A stretch of DNA of 64,000 nucleotides from Phycisphaerales bacterium (GTDB taxonomy: Bacteria > Planctomycetota > Phycisphaerae > UBA1845 > Fen-1342), in assembly GCA_016716475.1 (NCBI GenBank), contig JADJWG010000001.1, forward strand, positions 248,001 to 312,000, given 5' to 3'. The notes under the pieces are model-generated. The model made no database searches. It saw nothing but the letters and a program-made list of their open reading frames with translations, and was not told where the DNA came from. Shown one piece after another: positions 8,657-19,405 of the stretch. The stretch's first letter is position 1; the number at the start of each line of letters is the position of its first letter. Made by a program: the position numbers and the translations under genes.

Positions 8657-9061
8657 TTACTTGACTTCGACCTTTGCGCCGGCCTCTTCGAGCTCCTTCT
8701 TCCACTTCTCGGCATCTTCCTTGCTGACGGCCTCGAGCAGTGGCTTCGGCGCCTCGTCGACCAGGGCCTTGGCCTCCTTGAGACCCAGGTCCGGACGCGC
8801 GGCGCGCACTACCTTGATCACCTGCAACTTCTTGTCACCGCCATTCGCAAGAATGACGTTGAACTCCGTCTGCTCTTCCACCGCTGCGGCCGCCGGTCCT
8901 GCGCCCGGACCCGCCACCATCACCGCACCGCCCGCCGCCGGCTCGATCCCGTAGGTATCTTTCATGTAGTCTGCCAGCGACTTCGCCTGGACCAGCGTCA
9001 GGCCGGCGATCTTGTCGCCGATGTCCTTGATCGCGGCGTCTACCGTGGGTGCTTCTGCCAT
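8657..9061 (-). CDS. rplL: 50S ribosomal protein L7/L12
   Basis: A 134-residue stalk protein of the large ribosomal subunit, which recruits translational GTPases. It has the usual three parts: an N-terminal dimerisation/L10-binding helix region (VDAAIKDIGDKIAGLTLVQ), an Ala/Gly/Pro-rich hinge (about 42-62), and the C-terminal domain with FNVILANGGDKKLQVIKVVR and GLKEAKALVDEAPK. It is slightly longer than the usual 120-125 residues, owing to the hinge. It is the last gene of the cluster, 152 nt behind rplJ, an unusually wide gap that could hold a separate control element or processing site. Confidence 0.97.
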   Translation of the reverse strand: MAEAPTVDAAIKDIGDKIAGLTLVQAKSLADYMKDTYGIEPAAGGAVMVAGPGAGPAAAAVEEQTEFNVILANGGDKKLQVIKVVRAARPDLGLKEAKALVDEAPKPLLEAVSKEDAEKWKKELEEAGAKVEVK

Positions 9062-9213
9062 GATGAAAACTCCAACCTCTGATGTTCAGCGACCGCCCTG
9101 ATAGCTGGAGCCCCATTGGCTCCATTTCATCCGCTTCGCGGAGCACTCAGATGCGCATCGCAGCAGTCACAAATCACGGCGGCCGACTGCGGTGCAGCGG
9201 CCGCGTCGATGTC

Positions 9214-9762
9214 CTATCCGACGCGCGCGACGGCTTCGCCCTTCTCAAGCTTCTCGATCAGGGTCTTCAGCAGGCCGGCCACGGCAGCGTCTGGACCGAG
9301 CGCCGCTCCGATCACGTTGCCACCCGGCGTCAGGATGAGGCGGACGATACGGCCCTGCATGTCAGCCCGGGTCGGCATCTTGGAAAGGCCCTGCACGCTT
9401 TGCTCGTCCAGGTACTCACCGTCGATGACCGCACCGCGCAGGCGGAAACTGTCTTTCGGGAACTTGGGGGCCCATTCCTCCAGCAGCTTCGCCACCTCGA
9501 TCGGCGAATCACCACCGGTGACGAGTGCCGCCGGCCCCTGCAGCTTATCCGCGAGCGGCTCCAGCGGGCGACCTTTGACCGCGCGGCGAAGCAGCGAGGT
9601 CTTCACAACCTCCATCTGCATCCGGCGGCCCCGCAGGTCGCGCCGAAACGCGTTCGTCGTGAGGCCGTCCACGCCGACCAGTTCGATCCAGACCGCATTG
9701 TCTGACTCAGCGTAGCGCTCCGCCAGATCGCGGGTCATCATTTCCTTGACGAGCTTGCTCAT
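9214..9762 (-). CDS. rplJ: 50S ribosomal protein L10
   Basis: A 182-residue stalk-base protein that binds 23S rRNA and carries L7/L12 dimers. Recognised from the N-terminal helix SKLVKEMMTRDLAERYAE, VELVG-like strand text (WIELVGVDGL), KTSLLRRAVKGRP and the C-terminal helix LLKTLIEKLEKGE that receives L7/L12. It starts only 4 nt after the rplA stop. In many bacteria L10 represses its own mRNA through a structured leader upstream of rplJ; there is no room for such a leader between rplA and rplJ, so control would have to act elsewhere. Confidence 0.96.
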   Translation of the reverse strand: MSKLVKEMMTRDLAERYAESDNAVWIELVGVDGLTTNAFRRDLRGRRMQMEVVKTSLLRRAVKGRPLEPLADKLQGPAALVTGGDSPIEVAKLLEEWAPKFPKDSFRLRGAVIDGEYLDEQSVQGLSKMPTRADMQGRIVRLILTPGGNVIGAALGPDAAVAGLLKTLIEKLEKGEAVARVG

Positions 9763-9766
9763 GGGC

Positions 9767-10465
9767 TTACTCCGTCCCCGCCGTGACGGCCATGTCGAGA
9801 ATGACCGCGGGCGTCATGGTGCCGCTGATGCAGATTTTCTTGATGTACTGGCCCTTGGCCGCCGACGGTTTGACACGCTTGATGTGATCGACGAAGGCGA
9901 CGATGTTCTCCTTGAGATCCTCGTCGCTGAAGCTCAGTTTGCCGACCACGGCATGCACGTTGCCGCCATTGTCGTTGCGAAACTCGAGCTTGCCGGCAGC
10001 GTACTCCTTGACCGCCGTCGCGATATCCGGTGTCACCGTGCCGCTCTTGGGCGACGGCATCTTACCCTGCGGACCGAGGACACGACCCAGCTTGCCGACC
10101 TTGCCCATCATGGACGGGTGCGCAACCGCTACATCGAAATCCATCCAACCCTTGGATACCTTGTCGATCAGCTCATCGCCGCCGGCTTCGATCGCCCCGG
10201 CGGCTTTGGCGGCCTCGGCATCCTGGTCCTGGCAGAAGGCAATCACGCGCTTCTTCGCACCGATGCCCTTGGGCAGACTCAGGGAGCCGCGAATCATCTG
10301 GTCCGCCTGCCGGGGGTCAATCCCGAGGTGGCAGACGAGATCGACAGTCTGGTCGAACTTGGTCTTGGTGTAGGTTTTGAGGCGTTTGATCCCCTCTTCG
10401 AGGGGTAACGGCGCCGGCGGGATCTTCTCCAGATCCTTCTTGTACCGCTTGCTGCGAAATCGCAT
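9767..10465 (-). CDS. rplA: 50S ribosomal protein L1
   Basis: A 232-residue protein of the L1 stalk, which helps release tRNA from the E site. Typical landmarks are the N-terminal MRFRSKRYKK, KFDQTVDLVCHLGIDPR, GPQGKMPSPKSGTVTPD, and a C-terminal VKPSAAKGQYIKKI. The start was moved inward from an upstream in-frame codon to the Met at 10465, because GGGAG lies 7 nt before it and the length then matches the family. It lies 144 nt downstream of rplK and 4 nt upstream of rplJ. Confidence 0.97.
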   Translation of the reverse strand: MRFRSKRYKKDLEKIPPAPLPLEEGIKRLKTYTKTKFDQTVDLVCHLGIDPRQADQMIRGSLSLPKGIGAKKRVIAFCQDQDAEAAKAAGAIEAGGDELIDKVSKGWMDFDVAVAHPSMMGKVGKLGRVLGPQGKMPSPKSGTVTPDIATAVKEYAAGKLEFRNDNGGNVHAVVGKLSFSDEDLKENIVAFVDHIKRVKPSAAKGQYIKKICISGTMTPAVILDMAVTAGTE

Positions 10466-10609
10466 TTTCAAGCTCCCACTACTGTTGCGGCCCGTGGTAA
10501 GGCCAACCAGGTTGTCACACATCCCCGCCGAAGAATCGATCCCGCCCGCCAGGGGGGGCCCGCGGAATCCCGGCAGCTTCGTCAACCACCAAGGGGTGAC
10601 GCGCCGCGC

Positions 10610-11059
10610 TCAGTCGACGACTTCGATGCCCATCGACCGGGCCGTACCCGCGACGATCTTCGCCGCCGCGTCCAGATCGAAGGCATTGAGGTCTTTCAGT
10701 TTTGTCTCGGCTATCTTGCGCACGTCCGCCGAGGTTACCCGCCCCACCTTCGTGCGGTTCGGTTCACCGGAGCCCTTTTCTACTACGGCCTGCGAAGCAT
10801 CGAGCGGCTTGGCCGCCTTCACGAGCAGTACCGCGGCGGGCGGGCTCTTGACGACAAACTCGAAGCTCTTGTCCTTATAGACGGTGATTTCGACCGGGCA
10901 GGTCATCCCGTCCATCTGCTTCGTGCGCTCATTGAACTGCTGCACGAATTGCGCAATGTTCACACCGTGCTGGCCGAGCGCCGGTCCGACCGGCGGTGCC
11001 GGTGTGGCTTTTCCGCCGGGGGCCTGCAACTTGATCTTGGCAATGATCGCCTTCGCCAT
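10610..11059 (-). CDS. rplK: 50S ribosomal protein L11
   Basis: A 149-residue protein that binds the GTPase-associated region of 23S rRNA. The N-terminal IKLQAPGGKATPAPPVGPALGQ, GVNIAQFVQQFN and C-terminal VRKIAETKLKDLNAFDLDAA are diagnostic. Length is normal. It follows nusG by 65 nt and precedes rplA, the conserved secE-nusG-rplK-rplA order. Confidence 0.97.
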   Translation of the reverse strand: MAKAIIAKIKLQAPGGKATPAPPVGPALGQHGVNIAQFVQQFNERTKQMDGMTCPVEITVYKDKSFEFVVKSPPAAVLLVKAAKPLDASQAVVEKGSGEPNRTKVGRVTSADVRKIAETKLKDLNAFDLDAAAKIVAGTARSMGIEVVD

Positions 11060-11124
11060 CGTTCACTTCCTGTGGCCTGACACCCGCCCCCCACCCGGGG
11101 ATGCTTGCCTCTTACCGCGGGCCG

Positions 11125-11799
11125 CTACAGCGGCTCCACCATCCAGTACTCGATCTCGATCGGCGTCGGCCGGCCGAAAATCGCCACGATCACACGCACG
11201 GTCCCCTTCTGGCTGTTGATCTCGTCCACCGTGCCTTCAAAATTCTCGAACGGGCCTTCCGTCACCTTCACGCGGTCGCCTGACTTGAATGCCAGGTTCG
11301 CCAGCGACGGACCTTCGTCCGGCTTGATTGCCGCCGCGACCATTTGTTCGACGTCCGACATCGGCATCGGCGAGGGCTTGCCGCCCGAACCGATAAAGTC
11401 ACCGACCCCGGTCGTTTCCTTGATCACGAACCAGACGTTCTCGGGGATGCGGCCATCCTGATCGGTGGCCATCTCCACGAAAACATAGCCCGGATAAAGC
11501 TTCCGATGGTAGATCCGGGAGGTGCCGCCGCGCACCCGCTTCTCTCGCTGGGTCGGCACCAGGATCCGGCCCACCCACTTCTCCAGCTGCTCGATTTTCA
11601 CCTTGCGCTCGAGGGCGTCACGAACCTGGTCCTCCTTGTTGGAGGCCACCTTCAGCACGTACCAGCCCATGCCGGGCTGGACGATCGGCACCTCTTCCTT
11701 TGCGGCGGGCCGCTCCGGGCGGGTGCTTTCGGCAGGCACAGCCGCGGGTACGACTTCCGGCGGAGGCGTGGTTTCGACATCGTCGGCGAAGTTCGTCAT
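11125..11799 (-). CDS. nusG: Transcription termination/antitermination factor NusG
   Basis: A 224-residue factor that binds RNA polymerase and couples it to Rho or the ribosome. The NGN domain begins near residue 45 (GWYVLKVASNKEDQV), includes KLYPGYVFVEM, and is followed by the KOW domain (FKSGDRVKVTEGPFENFEG). The first 44 residues are an extra Pro/Glu/Ala-rich tail not found in E. coli NusG; lineage-specific tails of this kind are plausible in planctomycetes. The start at 11799 makes a 4-nt ATGA overlap with the secE stop; an upstream reading extension overlapping secE is rejected. Confidence 0.96.
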   Translation of the reverse strand: MTNFADDVETTPPPEVVPAAVPAESTRPERPAAKEEVPIVQPGMGWYVLKVASNKEDQVRDALERKVKIEQLEKWVGRILVPTQREKRVRGGTSRIYHRKLYPGYVFVEMATDQDGRIPENVWFVIKETTGVGDFIGSGGKPSPMPMSDVEQMVAAAIKPDEGPSLANLAFKSGDRVKVTEGPFENFEGTVDEINSQKGTVRVIVAIFGRPTPIEIEYWMVEPL

Positions 11800-12263
11800 G
11801 GTTGTCCGCGTGAGAAGAGGTCCTGAAGGATATCCACCCGCAGTACGCCCATGCCACTGAACATGAGGATGAAGATCAGGTCCACCACGAACAGCAGGAT
11901 CGACAGTGCCAGGACCGTAATGATCACGACCTTGGTCGCACCCCACACTTCCTTCCGGCTGGACCAGTTGACTTTCTTCATCTCGCCTTCGGTGGCGATC
12001 AGGAAATCGCCCACCCGGGCATGTTGGCCCACAAAGCGAAATATGAGATAGGCCAGCGCCACGAGTACCAGTACGGGCACGAGCGTCGTCACCCAGACAT
12101 TGTCAACCACCGTCAGGCGTTCCCGTACGAAGTTCGCCGCCGCCAGGGCCAGGAGCCCCGCGCCGGCGGATGTCGACCAGCGGACGTACTGTCCCTGGCC
12201 GGACTTGTAAATCTTGAACGGCGTGCCACCGCCGACCGGGGTTTCGTGTACGCGCTCTGCCAT
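11796..12263 (-). CDS. secE: Preprotein translocase subunit SecE
   Basis: A 155-residue membrane subunit of the SecYEG channel. The family core is at the C-terminus: E-G-E-M-KKVNWSSRKEVWGATKVV, followed by one TM helix (about 113-140). Ahead of it are two more hydrophobic stretches (about 30-46 and 54-80), so the protein probably has three TM segments like the E. coli form rather than the single helix of many bacteria. Start taken at Met-12263, giving MAERVHETP; a longer in-frame version runs toward tRNA-Trp and looks non-coding. It is translationally coupled to nusG. Confidence 0.95.
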   Translation of the reverse strand: MAERVHETPVGGGTPFKIYKSGQGQYVRWSTSAGAGLLALAAANFVRERLTVVDNVWVTTLVPVLVLVALAYLIFRFVGQHARVGDFLIATEGEMKKVNWSSRKEVWGATKVVIITVLALSILLFVVDLIFILMFSGMGVLRVDILQDLFSRGQP

Positions 12264-12354
12264 AGTTTCGCCACTGCTCCGGGCGGGTCTTTCGGGCAAC
12301 CCGCCCCACCGGATCGGCGCCCGTGCCACGGTCCCGCACGCCGCTCGGATCAAT

Positions 12355-12427
12355 CAGGAGCGGAGGGACTCGAACCCCCAACCGCCGGTTTTGGAAACCG
12401 GTGCTCTACCAATTGAGCTACGCTCCT
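12355..12427 (-). tRNA. tRNA-Trp (CCA)
   Basis: On the minus strand a full 73-nt cloverleaf: acceptor AGGAGCG/CGCTCCT, D arm GCTCAATTGGTAGAGC, anticodon stem CCGGT/ACCGG with loop TTCCAAA (anticodon CCA), T arm around GGGTTCGAGTC, discriminator G. CCA is not encoded. It lies between rpmG and secE, the classical place for tRNA-Trp. Confidence 0.97.
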
Positions 12428-12463
12428 TCCGCCGGTCGGGCATCCGTTTGAATTGCCGACCGA

Positions 12464-12631
12464 CTACTTGCGCTTGATCTTGTGCATGGTCCGCTTCCGC
12501 AGCCGCGGGCTGTACTTGACGAGCTGCAGCTTCGGCACGCCGCCCTGCACGTTGACGGTCGTGCGATAGTTCAGATCGCCCGTCTCCGTGCACTGCAGCC
12601 AGACCGACTCTCTCTTTTGCGCCTTCGCCAT
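12464..12631 (-). CDS. rpmG: 50S ribosomal protein L33
   Basis: A 55-residue protein of the large subunit, beginning MAKAQKRESVWLQCTETG and ending KRTMHKIKRK. The NYRTTVNVQG segment and the Lys/Arg-rich tail are typical. Only one Cys is present, so this is the zinc-free (C-minus) form. It sits between tuf and tRNA-Trp, as in many bacteria. Confidence 0.95.
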   Translation of the reverse strand: MAKAQKRESVWLQCTETGDLNYRTTVNVQGGVPKLQLVKYSPRLRKRTMHKIKRK

Positions 12632-12669
12632 CGCTCACTCTCCGCACACCCGCGGTTGCGACCGCTCGG

Positions 12670-13902
<1,233 letters not shown>

Positions 13903-14044
13903 TGAAGCTCTCCACTCGTCAACCGGGGGGAGTCCGCTCCCGGTGTGGCCGTCTGCGGCCACCGTGCCCTGGGGTCTGACTCGTCCTCTGTTTCTACCAG
14001 CGATTTCGCGACCGGTCCCGTTGGTGATCCACAGCCGTCCGGAA

Positions 14045-14116
14045 AGCTGCTGATGGGGGTTGAACCCATGACCTCCTCCTTACCAAGGAGGCGCTCTACC
14101 ACTGAGCTACAGCAGC
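14045..14116 (-). tRNA. tRNA-Thr (GGT)
   Basis: On the minus strand a 72-nt cloverleaf: acceptor GCTGCTG/CAGCAGC, D arm GCTCAGTGGTAGAGC, anticodon stem CCTCC/GGAGG with loop TTGGTAA (anticodon GGT), T stem ATGGG/CCCAT with loop TTCAACC, discriminator T. No CCA is encoded. Placement just before tuf mirrors the thrT-tufB arrangement of enterobacteria. Confidence 0.96.
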
Positions 14117-14187
14117 ACGCCCGTTCTGCGCTTGGCGATCGCCAACAGACCCACCGGCCGGCCCTTACGGGTCGACCGGAATGAGGC

Positions 14188-14215
14188 ATTGTAAATGGCG
14201 CCGCCAGCTTGTCAA
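14188..14215 (-). promoter_or_regulatory. Sigma-70-type promoter of the tRNA-Thr/tuf operon
   Basis: On the minus strand TTGACA (complement of 14210-14215), a 16-nt spacer and TACAAT (complement of 14188-14193). The -35 is perfect and the -10 matches five of six. Transcription would start near 14181, about 65 nt before the mature tRNA-Thr. Confidence 0.85.
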
Positions 14216-14342
14216 AAAGAAAAATGTGGCTCCGACCCGCCCCGACATGGTATAAGAGCGGGGCTCGGAAGCCCCTGTGCGGCACCCGAACGCTTGGGGG
14301 CAGGCGTTTCCGCACCGGACCCACGTTCGGACGAGGCCCCCG

Positions 14343-14873
14343 ATGCTTGCCGTCCTCCGCCGGAAACTTGCTGAATTACCCCATCAACTGCGCGACGGAC
14401 TCACCCAGGCGCCCCAACGTTGGCGTGATTGGCGTACTCGCTACCGTGAAGACCCCGGCATCTTCTGGCATGGCCCGATTCCCAGACTGGCCGGCCTGAT
14501 CATTCTCGCCCTGCTTGCTTTCTTCCTGGTTCAATGGCTGATCGACGGCCTCGCCCCCCCCGGCGATCGTAACCGGTCCGCGACTGCACAGACCGCCGTG
14601 CTGTACACGATCTGCAACAACCCGGCCTGCGGCGTATCCGGGCAAACGCAGCAGGCATTGAACTTCAACGACTGGCCCATAACGTGTACTAGCTGCTCGC
14701 AGAAGACCACCTACCGCGCCACGCGGTGTTCGGATTGTCGCCGCTGGGTGGCATTTCTGAATGGCATGCCAGGGGCCTGTCCCACTTGCCGAGGTGCCCA
14801 TGTCGCGCCCCAGCCCAACGACCTTCCGACACGGACCGACCGTCGCACCGACGACGATGATGATCCCTGGTAG
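14343..14873 (+). CDS. Single-TM protein with C-terminal zinc ribbons
   Basis: A 176-residue protein of unknown function. One TM helix (LAGLIILALLAFFLVQWLI) lies near residues 46-64. After it come paired Cys motifs: C-x4-C, CTSC, CSDC and CPTC, which suit two or three zinc ribbons in the soluble tail. The last residues are Asp-rich. The start at ATG 14343 has GAGG 6 nt upstream; a GTG at 14277 would add 22 residues. A TATAAG hexamer at 14251-14256 and a GGGGCT/AGCCCC hairpin at 14260-14275 lie in front. It is divergent from the tuf operon and shares its promoter region. Confidence 0.65.
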   Translation: MLAVLRRKLAELPHQLRDGLTQAPQRWRDWRTRYREDPGIFWHGPIPRLAGLIILALLAFFLVQWLIDGLAPPGDRNRSATAQTAVLYTICNNPACGVSGQTQQALNFNDWPITCTSCSQKTTYRATRCSDCRRWVAFLNGMPGACPTCRGAHVAPQPNDLPTRTDRRTDDDDDPW

Positions 14874-14904
14874 TCATCCCGGCTGTGCCTATCCCCGAAC
14901 GGGG

Positions 14905-14950
14905 CGATGGCAGCGATGCGCGCCCGTCGGGGTGTGCACCGCTGCCATCG
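14905..14950. terminator. Inverted repeat between convergent genes
   Basis: CGATGGCAGCG (14905-14915) pairs perfectly with CGCTGCCATCG (14940-14950) around a 24-nt loop. There is no T tract. Lying between two convergent genes, it probably acts as a two-way transcript end. Confidence 0.45.
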
Positions 14951-14980
14951 GGTGATTCGCACTCCCTTATCCGGGGGATG

Positions 14981-16963
14981 CTACTGCGTACCATTCCCTC
15001 CGGTCTCGGGCTCGGCCGCCGGCTCGGTTGTGGGTTCAGTCGGTGACGGCTCAGTCGTCGGCCGAGTGCGTGTGCGGGGGGCCGGTGGCTCCTGGTAATG
15101 CGTAACCGATTGTGTGCGGCTGATGAGCTCCTCCTGGGTAGTCACTGCCGCACTCGAGCGGTAGAAGTTCAACTCGCGAGCCACATTGGCGGCCTTGACC
15201 AGCAAACTGAACCCGGTGACGACCATGGGTTCCCGTGCAACCTGCGCCGGCAGCGCCATCTGAGCCAGAGTCGGCAGACTCAACATGGTCGACAGTTCCT
15301 CACCGTACCGCGTGAGGTTTTTGAACTGCACTGCGGTAACAGGTCCGCGGAGTGGCAGCCCATCGGTCTTGAACTGCTCATTCTCAGCGAAATTGGGCTG
15401 TTCACCCCTGGCGGCCTTCACCACCGCCTCCACGGCATGGGGCGAGTTTCCGACGATCATCTGGTCCTGAAACACTCCCAAGGTGGGTTGCCCCAGCATC
15501 GCGCTCATCATCATGGGCAGAATGAGCAGTTTGAATTCGGCGTCCTCGCCGATCCGGTGATCCTCGATGCTGCCCCGCTGCTGCTCCATGATCGGCGCAA
15601 GCTGATTCATCGCAAAATCCAACGCAGCGCGGGCCGCCTCCGCATCGCGCACACCGAGCATCCAGACCGAATCCGTCGACGACCGTGAGCGCAGGTTCGC
15701 GGAGAAAGTCGCGAAGGAACCACTCGGCCAACCCAGCAGCAGCTTCTCCAGGTTGAAGCCCAGCAGGTCCTGCTGGGCCCGCATCTCCGCAATCATCGCG
15801 GCCCCCTCGGGGACTTCGCGCTGCACAAAATCGATGAGCCAGTCGTACGCCACCTGCACGCCGATCCCGTTGGTTACGTACATCGACGTGGCCTGCTGCG
15901 GGATCATCTTCAGTGGCTCTTTCAGCACGGGATTGCTGTACAGTGCTTGGAAAAGCGGCTTCTCGCGCGCGGCCGCCCGCAGCAGAGTGACGGATTCCGC
16001 GGTGGTTTTCATACCGTCGGTGGACTGCACCGAAGCCGTGTACTCCCACACATCTACCGCGTCGACGAGCTTCGGCAGGAAGCCCAGCGGGTTGACCGGT
16101 TGGGTCGCCGGGGCATCACTGCCGCCGTCGCGCGGCAGTGGCTCGAACGCCTGCGCGGTAATCGTCGCGAATTGACGCAGTTCCTGCATCATCCGGGCGA
16201 CATCCACGAAGGTATACGAATCGGTAGCGGAGGGCAGCTTCTCAAGGGCGCCGGTGATCCGTGCACTGCTCTTGACGCTCGCGGCCTCGGCCGGGCTCTC
16301 ACCGCGCAACAGCGCGAGGGATTGCTCCACCAGTGCGGTGTTGATGCCCAGGAGGATGACCTCGTCGTGCCGCGCCAGTGTCAGCGAAAGCGGCGGAACC
16401 ATGTTCGCCACCAGCAGGCGATGCACAACGCGCCGCCCCTCACCTTCCGAGCGCAATTCGAGCTGCCCCTCGGGGAGCAGCTTGACCAGTCCCTTGAAGA
16501 GATTCTCCAGCGGCTCGAACGCGTCGGTCGTCTTGTCCGGCGCCGGCAGAAACAGTCCGAGGGCCTCCAGCCCGGTCGGGAAGCCGACCTTCATCGCGAG
16601 CGCGCCCTCCCGCGCCCACAACTCCGCCCAGCGGACGCGGGTCGCACGCTCCGCCAGCTCGTCCCACATCAGGTCAAACGCGGTCAGATCACCCTGCCGA
16701 CGCTCCACATCCGTCCGCAACAGCCGCTTCAGGTCGCGCTCGAAGCCCTGGCGCTCCACCGCTGCCCAGACGCGTGCGTACTGCTCACGCACAAATTTGC
16801 GGCCGTCATGATCGCGCCACTGCATCACGGCCATCACGTCGGCCGGAACCGCCTCCGACAAGCGGAACGGTTGCACATCCGCGGCCGCCGCGTTGCCCAC
16901 CAGCCACGCCAGCCCCACCAAGACGATCATCGCGGGCCACCTCTGAGCCGTGCTCCTCACCAT
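14981..16963 (-). CDS. Large secreted protein of unknown function
   Basis: A 660-residue exported protein. The signal peptide is clear (MVRSTAQRWP, then MIVLVGLAWLVGNAAAA with a cleavage site near AAA-DV). The start at 16963 is fixed by AAGGAG 8 nt upstream; an in-frame Met 18 codons earlier is less likely. The mature part begins with SEAVPADVMAVMQWRDHDG and has repeated blocks of mixed alpha/beta character, resembling planctomycete proteins described only as hypothetical or DUF3352-like. A Pro/Thr/Glu repeat tail (TEPSPTEPTTEP) ends the protein. No catalytic motif was found. It is monocistronic, convergent with the zinc-ribbon gene. Confidence 0.75.
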   Translation of the reverse strand: MVRSTAQRWPAMIVLVGLAWLVGNAAAADVQPFRLSEAVPADVMAVMQWRDHDGRKFVREQYARVWAAVERQGFERDLKRLLRTDVERRQGDLTAFDLMWDELAERATRVRWAELWAREGALAMKVGFPTGLEALGLFLPAPDKTTDAFEPLENLFKGLVKLLPEGQLELRSEGEGRRVVHRLLVANMVPPLSLTLARHDEVILLGINTALVEQSLALLRGESPAEAASVKSSARITGALEKLPSATDSYTFVDVARMMQELRQFATITAQAFEPLPRDGGSDAPATQPVNPLGFLPKLVDAVDVWEYTASVQSTDGMKTTAESVTLLRAAAREKPLFQALYSNPVLKEPLKMIPQQATSMYVTNGIGVQVAYDWLIDFVQREVPEGAAMIAEMRAQQDLLGFNLEKLLLGWPSGSFATFSANLRSRSSTDSVWMLGVRDAEAARAALDFAMNQLAPIMEQQRGSIEDHRIGEDAEFKLLILPMMMSAMLGQPTLGVFQDQMIVGNSPHAVEAVVKAARGEQPNFAENEQFKTDGLPLRGPVTAVQFKNLTRYGEELSTMLSLPTLAQMALPAQVAREPMVVTGFSLLVKAANVARELNFYRSSAAVTTQEELISRTQSVTHYQEPPAPRTRTRPTTEPSPTEPTTEPAAEPETGGNGTQ

Positions 16964-17167
16964 GCGCGCGCTCCTTGCTTCTTGGGATTGTCCGGTGCCG
17001 CCACGCAGGCCGGCCACAGGTCTGATGCGCCCGGACGCTCCGGAACCGGGGCGACGTGCCCACAGCCGGACCGACCTTCGGCCGCTGATATCCTACCGCC
17101 ACTGACAAGCGTGCAAACCTGGCGGATCGATTCTGCGCCCCTCCCCACAAGTATCGACAGGCCCACC

Positions 17168-19240
<2,073 letters not shown>

Positions 19241-19278
19241 GGCACACTCCCGTTGGACGTACAAAGGCCGAACAGGGC

Positions 19279-19284
19279 ATTATA
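19279..19284 (-). promoter_or_regulatory. -10 element of the uvrB promoter
   Basis: TATAAT on the minus strand, 38 nt before the GTG start. I find no good -35 at 16-18 nt, so the call rests on the -10 and its position. Confidence 0.5.
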
Positions 19285-19405
19285 CCGAGCGCAGGGAATG
19301 GGAAGCGGGTAACAAGTAGAAATGCAGAGCGGCACAGGCAACGCGGCACCCAACCCGCCCCATGTGCAGCGGACCCGATAGCCGTGTCCCCGTGAAATCT
19401 TCGTG

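Noticed and set aside
7360..8664. Long plus-strand open frame opposite the GHL10 gene
   Set aside because: Arg/Pro-rich translation with no family motif, fully antisense to a gene with clear motifs. Typical high-GC shadow.
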